A DNA stretch of 37,692 nucleotides from Clostridiales bacterium UBA2432 (GTDB lineage: Bacteria > Bacillota > Clostridia > Lachnospirales > Vallitaleaceae): assembly GCA_002342805.1 (NCBI GenBank), contig DDQW01000093.1, positions 123,022-160,713 of the forward strand, read 5' to 3'. Positions within the stretch are counted from its first letter, which is position 1. Each line of letters opens with the position of its first letter. Below the pieces are notes generated by a model that worked only from the letters and a program-made list of their open reading frames with translations, did not search any database and had not been told where the DNA came from. The position numbers and the translations under genes are program-made. Below are positions 31,509 to 37,692 of this stretch, piece by piece.

Positions 31509-33872
31509 CTATTCCAATATATGAACAATTCCATGACCACCATCAACTAGAACTCGATCCCCTGTCTTAAGCCTTCGTGTAGCATTACCACATCCTACAA
31601 CAGCCGGAATCCCTAGCTCTCTAGCTACAATGGCAGCATGGGATAACGGTGCACCTACGTCAGTTATTATCGCTGCAGCTTTTGGGAACAATGGAGTCCA
31701 TCCTACATTGGTAGTAGTCGCAACAAGAATTTCTCCTTCTTCTAGTAAATGCCCTTCCTCCGGATTTATCAATATACGAACCTTACCTTCTACCCTGCCT
31801 GCTGCTCCTGGGAAACCATTAAGTGTTTCTGAATCGTATGATACACTTGTTTGGTTAGCAGAGTCATAATAATCCATTCTTCTATTTGGATCATTTATCC
31901 ATTCTGATGGATTAAAACGGCCGCTGATCAGTGATGGGAATGGTGGTAAAGATTTATACTTTTCATAATTTTCTTTCCTAGCTGGTATATATTCTACAGC
32001 AGATTTATTGCCTTTAAGCAAGTTTACGATATCATCCTGATATAGAAAAAACACGTCTTCTCCTAAACCAGTTATTTCTCCCACCTTAAGGGCAAAAACT
32101 CTGTTAACTCTAAAAGCCCTAGTAAATTCTGACCGAACCGCCTCTCTTATCCTAGCACTTTCCGCTGCCTTCTTCATTTTCTTATTCAACCATTTTATTT
32201 TATTTGGGAATTGATTCTCGAACTTATAAAGAGCTTCTTCATATTGATTTCGCTGTTTCTCCAAAAGTTCTTCAACATCTATATCAGTTTTCTTATACTC
32301 CACTATTTGCTGCTCTAACCAACTATCATCCTCCCTTGGATCAGCTATTGATAACTCAAATTCATGAGGGCTTCGATGACCGTGCTTCTTCAGGTATTCC
32401 TCTTTACTCATTTCGCCTTTGATTACCTTTGATATACCTAAAATCGGACCAAGACTTTGTAAATCAGAGTCCCCCCTAAGATTTGATAGTAGTGTGGATG
32501 CAACCTCACTTCCTACCATTTCAGTCAGTTTCTTGTTAATAGCCGTTAAAGCAAGAGTTGCCTTACTGGCACCTACCAATAAATTCCACCAAGCTCTAGT
32601 ATTCATAGGCTCAATATCCATTTCCCATATAGACAATAGGTCATCTTTGGTTTTTGCTTCCATTAATTTCTTTGACATTTGCACAGACCAATCAGGTATG
32701 TCCTTTATAAAGTATGGTATATCTTTTGATGTTTTAACCGTTTTGCGACTATACTGAATTATTTTTGGAACCATTACTTTAATCAATTTTAATCGTGAAA
32801 ATGGATATAATGGAACTCTTGTGTCTTTAGGAATTTTCCCAAAGGCTTCACCGATTATTCTCATCACAAACTCTGTATCCGTTCCATATAATCCTGATAC
32901 AGCAGAGATTCTTTGACTAATATTTGAGTATATTCTTCCACAAATATTACCAGACCATAAATAATACCCAGGTATAAAACTAGACGCCTCATCTAAAGCT
33001 CTAACTATACTCCATGTAAGCGGAGTAACAACATCTGGGATTGCTTCTCCCACATTTGTATTGACCCATAGAGCATCTCCGACCAAGCTTTCATTAATAT
33101 CATAGGTATCTAAATTGCCAGAAGTTAAGGTGGTTATTGGTCTTGCTTGTAAAATATACAACTTTCCTTTTGCAATAGACCACTCTATATCCTGTTGACA
33201 TTCTAATTCATCTGTAAGTTCTTCAGCATATTTATATAGATCTGATGCATATCTTCTTATATCCTCAGGTCCCTCATATTTCCCCTTAGGTCTTAAAATC
33301 TTAAAATCATAGGCATTTGCCTCTCCAGATACTAGCTCTTCGCCTAAGCCAAATACATAGTTACCTATCATACTTTCATGACTTCCCGTAATTGGATCTG
33401 CTGTAAATAATACTCCTGAAATTTCAGATGCTACCATTAACTGAATAACTATAGCAATTTGATGAGTCTCTTCTATACCTTTAATAGAGCTGTATACTTT
33501 TACTCTCTCAGATTGCCTGGAATTGAAAACCGTATATATGGCGTCTTGTATCTCTTTATCAGTTCCCACATTTAGAACGGTTTCAAACTCTCCTGCGAAG
33601 GAAGCTTGAGCTGAATCTTCACTTAAAGCAGATGACCTTACTGCAAATAATGCTCCCTCATTATTTTCTCTAATGGCATTCAAGAGAATCTGGACCTGAT
33701 TCCATGCCTCTTCTTTTATTTTTCCCCCATCAAAAGCCGTTGGTAACACTACAAAACCTTCTGGTACTGGATATCCATCTTGGAACATCCTAGACAGCAT
33801 ACCACCCTTCCCACCCGCGATGATCTGAAGCTCAGGAGTCAACTCTTTAAAACTTTTTACCATATTTGTCAT
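31509..33872 (-). CDS. PEP-synthase-like phosphotransferase, rifampin phosphotransferase (Rph) architecture
   Basis: 787 residues; AAGGGGTG precedes the ATG by five bases. Order of parts: ATP-grasp domain (about 1-250), with GGKGG (Lys22), FAVRSSALSEDSAQASFAGEFETVL (Arg79) and ISGVLFTADPITG; a central helical domain (about 270-690), beginning WVNTNVGEAIPDVVTPLTWSIVRAL; and a C-terminal swivelling phosphohistidine domain (about 700-787), with GRVEGKVRIL and ITDVGAPLSHAAIVARE (catalytic His745). The C-terminal PEP-binding TIM barrel of true PEP synthase is absent, as in Rph, which phosphorylates rifamycins using the beta-phosphate of ATP. The central domain is shorter than in Rph, so a different acceptor is possible. 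The gene is 15 bases behind a TetR gene, which suits an inducible resistance or detoxification enzyme. Confidence 0.85.
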   Translation of the reverse strand: MTNMVKSFKELTPELQIIAGGKGGMLSRMFQDGYPVPEGFVVLPTAFDGGKIKEEAWNQVQILLNAIRENNEGALFAVRSSALSEDSAQASFAGEFETVLNVGTDKEIQDAIYTVFNSRQSERVKVYSSIKGIEETHQIAIVIQLMVASEISGVLFTADPITGSHESMIGNYVFGLGEELVSGEANAYDFKILRPKGKYEGPEDIRRYASDLYKYAEELTDELECQQDIEWSIAKGKLYILQARPITTLTSGNLDTYDINESLVGDALWVNTNVGEAIPDVVTPLTWSIVRALDEASSFIPGYYLWSGNICGRIYSNISQRISAVSGLYGTDTEFVMRIIGEAFGKIPKDTRVPLYPFSRLKLIKVMVPKIIQYSRKTVKTSKDIPYFIKDIPDWSVQMSKKLMEAKTKDDLLSIWEMDIEPMNTRAWWNLLVGASKATLALTAINKKLTEMVGSEVASTLLSNLRGDSDLQSLGPILGISKVIKGEMSKEEYLKKHGHRSPHEFELSIADPREDDSWLEQQIVEYKKTDIDVEELLEKQRNQYEEALYKFENQFPNKIKWLNKKMKKAAESARIREAVRSEFTRAFRVNRVFALKVGEITGLGEDVFFLYQDDIVNLLKGNKSAVEYIPARKENYEKYKSLPPFPSLISGRFNPSEWINDPNRRMDYYDSANQTSVSYDSETLNGFPGAAGRVEGKVRILINPEEGHLLEEGEILVATTTNVGWTPLFPKAAAIITDVGAPLSHAAIVARELGIPAVVGCGNATRRLKTGDRVLVDGGHGIVHILE

Positions 33873-33887
33873 AAATACACCCCTTTC

Positions 33888-34499
33888 CTACTTTTCAATA
33901 CCAAATCTAATCATAGTAAGATAATCGTTCCTTTCCTCAAGAAAATCCTTAAGATATTCTTCATTTAAATCTATGTTATTCTCTAAGTCTGATAAATACT
34001 TTTGATCGAAATAATCTAGCGTTATCGTGATTAATTTGAAAGCTTGGTTACGATCCACATCATCTTTAAGTGGGACTTTGCTAAATAATCGTTTCCATTC
34101 TTTTTCATTGTTATGATTCAACTTCACATATTTTTCATTTATTTCCATCTTAAGTCCATCTGGTGTCATGTAAAAAGCTTCTCTTATTATCTTCATTAAC
34201 TTAGGATTTTCTTTATAATAATGAAACTTGGTGATGCTAGATATTTCTTTTGCCTTAAAAAAATCTTGGCTTTCTATTAAAGTATCAAAATCCATGTCAA
34301 TTCTTCCTTTTTCTATACATCTATCTAATATATTGAGATATAACTTTTTCTTGCTTTCAAAATGATGAAAGATTAGTGCTTTGGATATACCCGCTGCCTC
34401 TGCTAGCATACTAGTCGAAGTGTTAGCATATCCATGTTTTGCAAACACATCAAAACAAGTATCCAGAATTTCTTCTTTGTCATACTGTTGTAAAGCCAT
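33888..34499 (-). CDS. TetR-family transcriptional regulator
   Basis: 203 residues. The DNA-binding domain is at 1-50 (KEEILDTCFDVFAKHGYANTSTSMLAEAAGISKALIFHHFESKKKLY, with the recognition helix SKALIFHHF). The C-terminal part is helical and would bind an unknown inducer. GGAGG lies eight bases before the ATG. Upstream are two near-identical promoter-operator units (34564-34625) whose -35 boxes overlap TGACC-GAT-GGTCA palindromes, ideal TetR sites. It is therefore likely to repress itself and the Rph-like gene 15 bases downstream, and to be relieved by the compound that enzyme modifies. Confidence 0.92.
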   Translation of the reverse strand: MALQQYDKEEILDTCFDVFAKHGYANTSTSMLAEAAGISKALIFHHFESKKKLYLNILDRCIEKGRIDMDFDTLIESQDFFKAKEISSITKFHYYKENPKLMKIIREAFYMTPDGLKMEINEKYVKLNHNNEKEWKRLFSKVPLKDDVDRNQAFKLITITLDYFDQKYLSDLENNIDLNEEYLKDFLEERNDYLTMIRFGIEK

Positions 34500-34563
34500 T
34501 GGTTTTGCCTCCTTCTATATTATTACAAACCATCCATGACATACACGAATTCGAACTGTAGAA

Positions 34564-34592
34564 ATTATATTATTTTAGTGACCATCGGTCAA
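34564..34592 (-). promoter_or_regulatory. proximal promoter-operator A of the tetR operon
   Basis: On the minus strand TTGACC (34587-34592), 17-bp spacer, TATAAT (34564-34569). The 13-base palindrome TGACC-GAT-GGTCA (34579-34591) covers the -35 and part of the spacer. Confidence 0.82.
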
Positions 34593-34596
34593 CACA

Positions 34597-34625
34597 ATTA
34601 TATATCTTTATTAACCATCGGTCAA
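34597..34625 (-). promoter_or_regulatory. distal promoter-operator B of the tetR operon
   Basis: A near copy of promoter A, 33 bases upstream: TTGACC (34620-34625), 17-bp spacer, TATAAT (34597-34602), with a TTGACCGATGGTTAA palindrome over the -35. The 33-bp offset is close to three DNA turns, so proteins on both operators would sit on the same face. Confidence 0.8.
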
Positions 34626-34639
34626 TACATAATACCATA

Positions 34640-34766
34640 GAATTATATATAAAAAAAGAACACCAGCTAAAAAGCCAACATTCTCTTTAACTTCAAGAAT
34701 CAAATCTTTAAGTGCTTGAACTGTACCATAAGATTTGCCAATTTACAGCGTTTTAATGACTGCCAT
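34640..34766 (-). pseudogene. relic of an ABC transporter ATPase gene (N-terminus)
   Basis: ATG 34766 has GAGGGAG seven bases upstream and reads MAVIKTL, then a stop, then in the same frame IGKSYGTVQALKDLILEV and KENVGFLAGV. This is the typical N-terminus of an ABC ATPase (TENIGKSYG.VQAL..L.LEVKE...GFLG). It breaks off before the Walker A motif. It is a fragment with a stop codon and lost residues, lying between the ABC-2 operon and the tetR promoters. Confidence 0.62.
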
Positions 34767-34814
34767 AATCATACTCCCTCATTATTATAGACAATTAATA
34801 ATTCTTTTTACCAT

Positions 34815-34850
34815 AAAAAACCGACTAAGAATCTAAATTCCAAGTCAGTC
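34815..34850 (-). terminator. terminator of the ABC-2 operon
   Basis: On the minus strand an imperfect stem GACTTGGAAT / ATTCTTAGTC (one mismatch, one G-U) is followed by GGTTTTTT. It lies about 30 bases beyond the last permease stop. Confidence 0.65.
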
Positions 34851-34878
34851 TCAACAAATTTTTATTTAAAATTTTACA

Positions 34879-35697
34879 TTAGTTAACTAAATCTTTGTTT
34901 TTATATGCTCTAATACTTATATAAAAGAATCCAATAGAAACAACCACAGAAATAATTAAAAATAAGATATCAATCCCATGATTAACAACTGATAATCCTT
35001 CAAAATAGCTTAATGGTGATAAAATCCTTAAAAAATCTAGACTTCTTGAAAATTGTATAATGATACTTAAGGCATACACAAATATCATATATAAAAACCC
35101 AAAACGAAGTGCTTTTCCATGAGTACTAATAATTCCAGCAAATAATATACCAATAGAAAAAAGTAGAATCTGTGCAAAAAACATACCGATGATTGTCTCT
35201 GTAACTGTTCCTATCACTAACTCACCACTTATATATGAACTAAGAGTCCCATCAACATAATATATGGTAAAGATACTTCCAATCCACGTTACTAAAGCCA
35301 ATATAGAAATATTCACAATTCCAGACAAAACTTTAGCTATTATTATTTCATTTCTCTTATAGGGTTTTGTATATATAAATTTAAATGTCCTATCGCGCTG
35401 ATCTCTACCTAGCACTGTCACTCCAGTTATTATTGCATGGAAGTATACAATCAAAGATATCCAGAAAAAAAGCGCTAAGTGATAATCAATCGATGTTTGT
35501 AAACCTATCCCTTCTAGCCCAAACATAATAACAACAATTCTCGGTAGCATTGCCATGCCTTCCATTATCAAATCAACATTCTGAGATACCATTGGGTATT
35601 CAACAATGCCAAACCCTATTGTTACAAGAATTACTAAACTCCAAATCAAAAGACCTTTTCTTGATAGTTTTAATTCTTTTAAGAATATTGCTTTCAT
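34879..35697 (-). CDS. ABC-2 type permease subunit (second permease)
   Basis: 272 residues with six transmembrane helices in the ABC-2 arrangement. It begins MKAIFLKELKLSRKGLLIWS, where the amphipathic start with KELK is usual for this family. After helix 2 comes the conserved GREQRDRTFKFIYTKPYKRNEII-like loop (here GRDQRDRTFKFIYTKPYKR), contacting the ATPase. AAGGAGGCC lies seven bases before the ATG. It is 15 bases behind the first permease. Together with the ATPase it would form an exporter, with two different permeases around an ATPase dimer. Substrate unknown; such systems export drugs, peptides or lipids. Confidence 0.9.
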   Translation of the reverse strand: MKAIFLKELKLSRKGLLIWSLVILVTIGFGIVEYPMVSQNVDLIMEGMAMLPRIVVIMFGLEGIGLQTSIDYHLALFFWISLIVYFHAIITGVTVLGRDQRDRTFKFIYTKPYKRNEIIIAKVLSGIVNISILALVTWIGSIFTIYYVDGTLSSYISGELVIGTVTETIIGMFFAQILLFSIGILFAGIISTHGKALRFGFLYMIFVYALSIIIQFSRSLDFLRILSPLSYFEGLSVVNHGIDILFLIISVVVSIGFFYISIRAYKNKDLVN

Positions 35698-35712
35698 TTT
35701 ATACGGCCTCCT

Positions 35713-36507
35713 TTAAGACACTACAGCAATGTCTTTTTTGTTAAATATTTTATATCCCGCCAAAATTAAAAGGATGCATACTAGGATAAAAACAAATACA
35801 AAATTAAGTTCATATGCATTTTCTTTGATTACTTGATTGCTGTTAAAATAATGTAAAGGCGATAAATATCTTAACACATTTATCATGGCGATCCTTGATA
35901 CAGAGCCACAGGCATATGATAAAAAAACAACACCTGTTGAAGTAACAATCGTCGTTCTTAGTTTTGGCATAATAGTTCCAATTAGCATACCTAAAAATAA
36001 AAATAGTAATGGAATAAGTATCATAGGGAGAGCAATCATTCCTAATGTAATTAAACTAAAGTCTGTATCTATACTTAGATTCATCGCTACAGTTGAAGCA
36101 ATTAGAAACAATAGTCCAATCACTACGATACTTAATGCTGCTGCCATCATCTTTGAAAAATAGATTGTTTTTCTACTATAGGGTTTTGTCATTAAAAAGT
36201 CTGCCGAGCTCTGTTTGTATTCTTTCGTCATAATTCCTAGCCCTAAATTCATTCCATAAATACTGAATGCTGTCATCATGAAAAATGTAAGAAAGGAATA
36301 CATTCCCATAGGTGTCATAAGCATTTCCAAAGATGTTCCAATAGAATCAAAAAAGGCATTCTCTGTGATATTATCAATAGGAATATTTCCTCCAGTTACC
36401 ATATTTATATATACTGGTAACATCATAATTATTAGCAACGATAATATAACTGCCCAAATAATTGTCGCCTTCTTAACCTGCTTTATTTCATTTTTTAATA
36501 TAACCAT
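35713..36507 (-). CDS. ABC-2 type permease subunit (first permease)
   Basis: 264 residues, six transmembrane helices. It begins MVILKNEIKQVKKATIIWAVILSLLIIMMLPV, and GLGIMTKEYKQSSADFLMTKPYSRKTIYFSK is the cytosolic loop homologous to the one in its partner permease (TKPY.R..I), showing that the two permeases are relatives. A large outside loop lies between helices 1 and 2 (about 35-60). TAGGAGGTTA precedes the ATG. It starts 11 bases after the ATPase stop, so the three genes are one operon. No function beyond export can be assigned. Confidence 0.9.
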   Translation of the reverse strand: MVILKNEIKQVKKATIIWAVILSLLIIMMLPVYINMVTGGNIPIDNITENAFFDSIGTSLEMLMTPMGMYSFLTFFMMTAFSIYGMNLGLGIMTKEYKQSSADFLMTKPYSRKTIYFSKMMAAALSIVVIGLLFLIASTVAMNLSIDTDFSLITLGMIALPMILIPLLFLFLGMLIGTIMPKLRTTIVTSTGVVFLSYACGSVSRIAMINVLRYLSPLHYFNSNQVIKENAYELNFVFVFILVCILLILAGYKIFNKKDIAVVS

Positions 36508-36518
36508 AATGTAACCTC

Positions 36519-37397
36519 CTACTGATAATAATGGAGAAAAATCTCTTCTAATGAAGGCTCTTCAATAAAAGCATCCGTTATCTCTAACTCATTGATCTGC
36601 GAAATGATTTCAGATACTTTGCCACGATATATGAAAGAAGCCTCTTTACCACTCAACTGAAAATCTGCGATTCCTTCTCCTGCAAAGTGTTCTTTGTCTA
36701 TATCCTCAGAGATTAACCTTATTTTTTTGTAGGAATTTTCTCTAAGTACATTGATGCTTTGGACATTGATAATCTTGCCCTCTTTTATGATAGCTACCTT
36801 ATTACATATCTTTTGAACCTCACTTAAGATATGAGAAGAATAAAGTATGGTCGCTCCTTTTTGATTTTCCTCTTTTAGTAATTGGAAGAACTCTTCTTTA
36901 ATTAAAGGATCAAGACCGTTTGTTGGCTCATCTAAAATGATTAATTCCGGTGAATGTTGAAGGGCTGCTACAATTCCAACCTTCTTTTTATTACCAAATG
37001 ATAAATCAGTAATTTTCCTTTTCATATCCAGTTTAAGTCTCTCGACCAATTCATGTGTTTTACTACTACAATCTTTCCGATATAACTCGGCTGAATATTT
37101 TAGGAGTTCTTTGACAGTCATATTCTCATAATAAAAAGCTTCTGAAGGAACATAGCCGATACTCTTTGCAATCTCATGAGATTTTTTGATACAATCTAAC
37201 CCAAATATTTTAGCATCTCCACTCGTCTGATGAATAAGAGCAAGTAATGCTCGAATTGTAGTTGACTTTCCAGCTCCATTGGGACCGATGAACCCAAAAA
37301 CCTCTCCTTCTTCAACCATAAAAGACACGCTCTCGATTCCTCTATGTTTGCCATAGTATTTTGATAGATTATTAATTTCAATAACGTTCTTCTTCAT
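36519..37397 (-). CDS. ABC transporter ATP-binding protein
   Basis: 292 residues from ATG 37397 (GGAAGGTGG five bases upstream; an in-frame GTG nine bases earlier overlaps that site). It has all motifs: Walker A GPNGAGKST, Q-loop region IGYVPSEAFYYENMTV, signature LSFGNKKKVG (less common than LSGGQ), Walker B LIILDEPTNGLDP, and H-loop ILYSSHIL. A C-terminal regulatory tail of about 70 residues follows (SEDIDKEHFAGEGIADFQL), as in the CcmA/NatA branch. It would energise the two permeases encoded directly downstream. No regulator gene is adjacent on this side. Confidence 0.93.
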   Translation of the reverse strand: MKKNVIEINNLSKYYGKHRGIESVSFMVEEGEVFGFIGPNGAGKSTTIRALLALIHQTSGDAKIFGLDCIKKSHEIAKSIGYVPSEAFYYENMTVKELLKYSAELYRKDCSSKTHELVERLKLDMKRKITDLSFGNKKKVGIVAALQHSPELIILDEPTNGLDPLIKEEFFQLLKEENQKGATILYSSHILSEVQKICNKVAIIKEGKIINVQSINVLRENSYKKIRLISEDIDKEHFAGEGIADFQLSGKEASFIYRGKVSEIISQINELEITDAFIEEPSLEEIFLHYYQ

Positions 37398-37510
37398 ATA
37401 AACCACCTTCCTTTATTTTGTTATTTACTCAACTTTCCCACTTGTAAAACCTCTATAACACTATTGTTTTCATAGGAAAAGTTATAAAAAATACGTTTCT
37501 TGACGTAAAA

Positions 37511-37575
37511 ATGCACCTCAAATCTGATATAATGTAATTGCGAAGTTACAATTAAATCAGACAAGAAAGGTGCAT
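37511..37575. repeat. long interrupted hairpin at the insertion-sequence 5' end
   Basis: Paired arms ATGCACCT/AGGTGCAT (37511-37518, 37568-37575), TCTGAT/ATCAGA (37523-37528, 37556-37561) and TGTAA/TTACA (37533-37537, 37546-37550), nested with small bulges. The right arm contains the AAAGG ribosome site of the transposase. Confidence 0.75.
37525..37533 (+). promoter_or_regulatory. extended -10 promoter of the transposase
   Basis: TG-A-TATAAT, an extended -10 with perfect hexamer; start predicted near 37540, inside the hairpin, so its transcript lacks the left arm. A TTGACG at about 37499 is 22 bases upstream, too far for a normal -35. Confidence 0.6.
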
Positions 37576-37581
37576 ACACAT

Positions 37582-37692
37582 ATGATACACTATAACAACT
37601 CATCTGAACAGACTAGAAATACTTTTTTACGTGCTTTTTCCGACTTGGAACTTTCTAAAACCCTCAGACAATGTGGTATTCGAAAATCAAAA
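37582..37692 (+). CDS. IS4-family-like transposase, N-terminal fragment
   Basis: 37 codons until the window ends. ATG 37582 follows AGAAAGG at an 11-base distance. The product starts MIHYNNSSEQTRNTF and has FSDLELSKTLRQCGIRKSK, matching the N-terminus of clostridial DDE transposases of the IS4 group as I recall them (LSK.L.QCGI.K.KG). The DDE catalytic residues lie outside the window. A hairpin upstream hides its ribosome site in read-through transcripts. Family assignment within IS4 is uncertain. Confidence 0.7.
   Translation, partial: MIHYNNSSEQTRNTFLRAFSDLELSKTLRQCGIRKSK

Larger units (their letters stand above)
37511..37692 (+). mobile_element. left end of an IS4-like insertion sequence (cut by window)
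   Basis: Holds the hairpin leader, an internal promoter and the start of a transposase gene. The outer terminal repeat could not be placed with certainty; it may lie a little left of 37511. The rest lies outside the window. Confidence 0.65.

Noticed and set aside
31509..33872. True PEP synthase (PpsA)
   Set aside because: The C-terminal PEP-binding TIM barrel is missing and the phosphohistidine domain is at the very end, as in Rph-type proteins.
1..37692. CRISPR array, rRNA or tRNA genes
   Set aside because: No regularly spaced repeats and no rRNA- or tRNA-like stretches were seen on either strand.

Overview
The window is AT-rich, densely packed DNA of a low-GC Gram-positive bacterium. It is probably an anaerobic member of the Clostridia: it has strong GGAGG ribosome sites, consensus sigma-A promoters, a NiCo (czcD) riboswitch, an iron-sulfur two-subunit L-serine dehydratase, and a K+-dependent membrane pyrophosphatase of the Na+-pumping sequence type. 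No rRNA, tRNA or CRISPR array was seen. Most genes lie on the minus strand. The species cannot be named from the sequence alone.

Left part (1-8100): the end of an alpha/beta hydrolase; a MarR regulator with a palindromic operator on its own promoter, followed by an FMN nitroreductase; an NmrA-type NAD(P)-binding protein; a Cache/HAMP chemoreceptor; an aldo/keto reductase - AraC regulator - EamA exporter cluster; and a 56-residue DUF1328 membrane protein with its own promoter and terminator. Centre-left (8116-13283) is one tight minus-strand run: membrane pyrophosphatase, serine dehydratase beta and alpha, a ribokinase-family kinase and a second nitroreductase. Next is a single polypeptide joining a VanX-type D-Ala-D-Ala dipeptidase to a CapA-type phosphoesterase, preceded by a consensus promoter and a 10-codon reading frame. 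A riboswitch-controlled operon (15333-17416) follows: promoter, NiCo aptamer, terminator, a ketopantoate-reductase-like protein and a CDF metal exporter. Its logic is to make the exporter when Co2+/Ni2+ is high.

Middle (17448-26926): a GerMN-domain lipoprotein-like protein, a MerR/GyrI regulator coupled to a membrane-anchored hydrolase, an ACT protein, a PepSY-like/SHOCT membrane pair, two VOC proteins facing each other across a shared terminator, an MBL-fold hydrolase, a FrnE-type DsbA protein, a DUF3179 protein and a VanZ-like protein. Several are small stress or detoxification functions with one-gene promoters.

Right part (26976-37692) looks like accessory DNA with decay: a frameshifted alpha/alpha-toroid protein, a Crp/Fnr regulator converging on a DUF4386 gene that carries an FNR-like box at about -41.5, a rhuM pseudogene with an internal deletion, an orphan AbiEi antitoxin with a perfect 18-bp operator palindrome, a TetR gene with a duplicated promoter-operator module driving a rifampin-phosphotransferase-like enzyme, an ABC ATPase relic, an intact ABC-2 exporter operon, and the start of an IS4-like insertion sequence whose leader hairpin hides the transposase ribosome site.

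The strongest leads are the riboswitch operon with its unexpected reductase gene, the VanX-CapA fusion with its leader peptide, and the TetR / Rph-like unit with tandem operators. I did not find a wholly new multi-gene system that I can defend.
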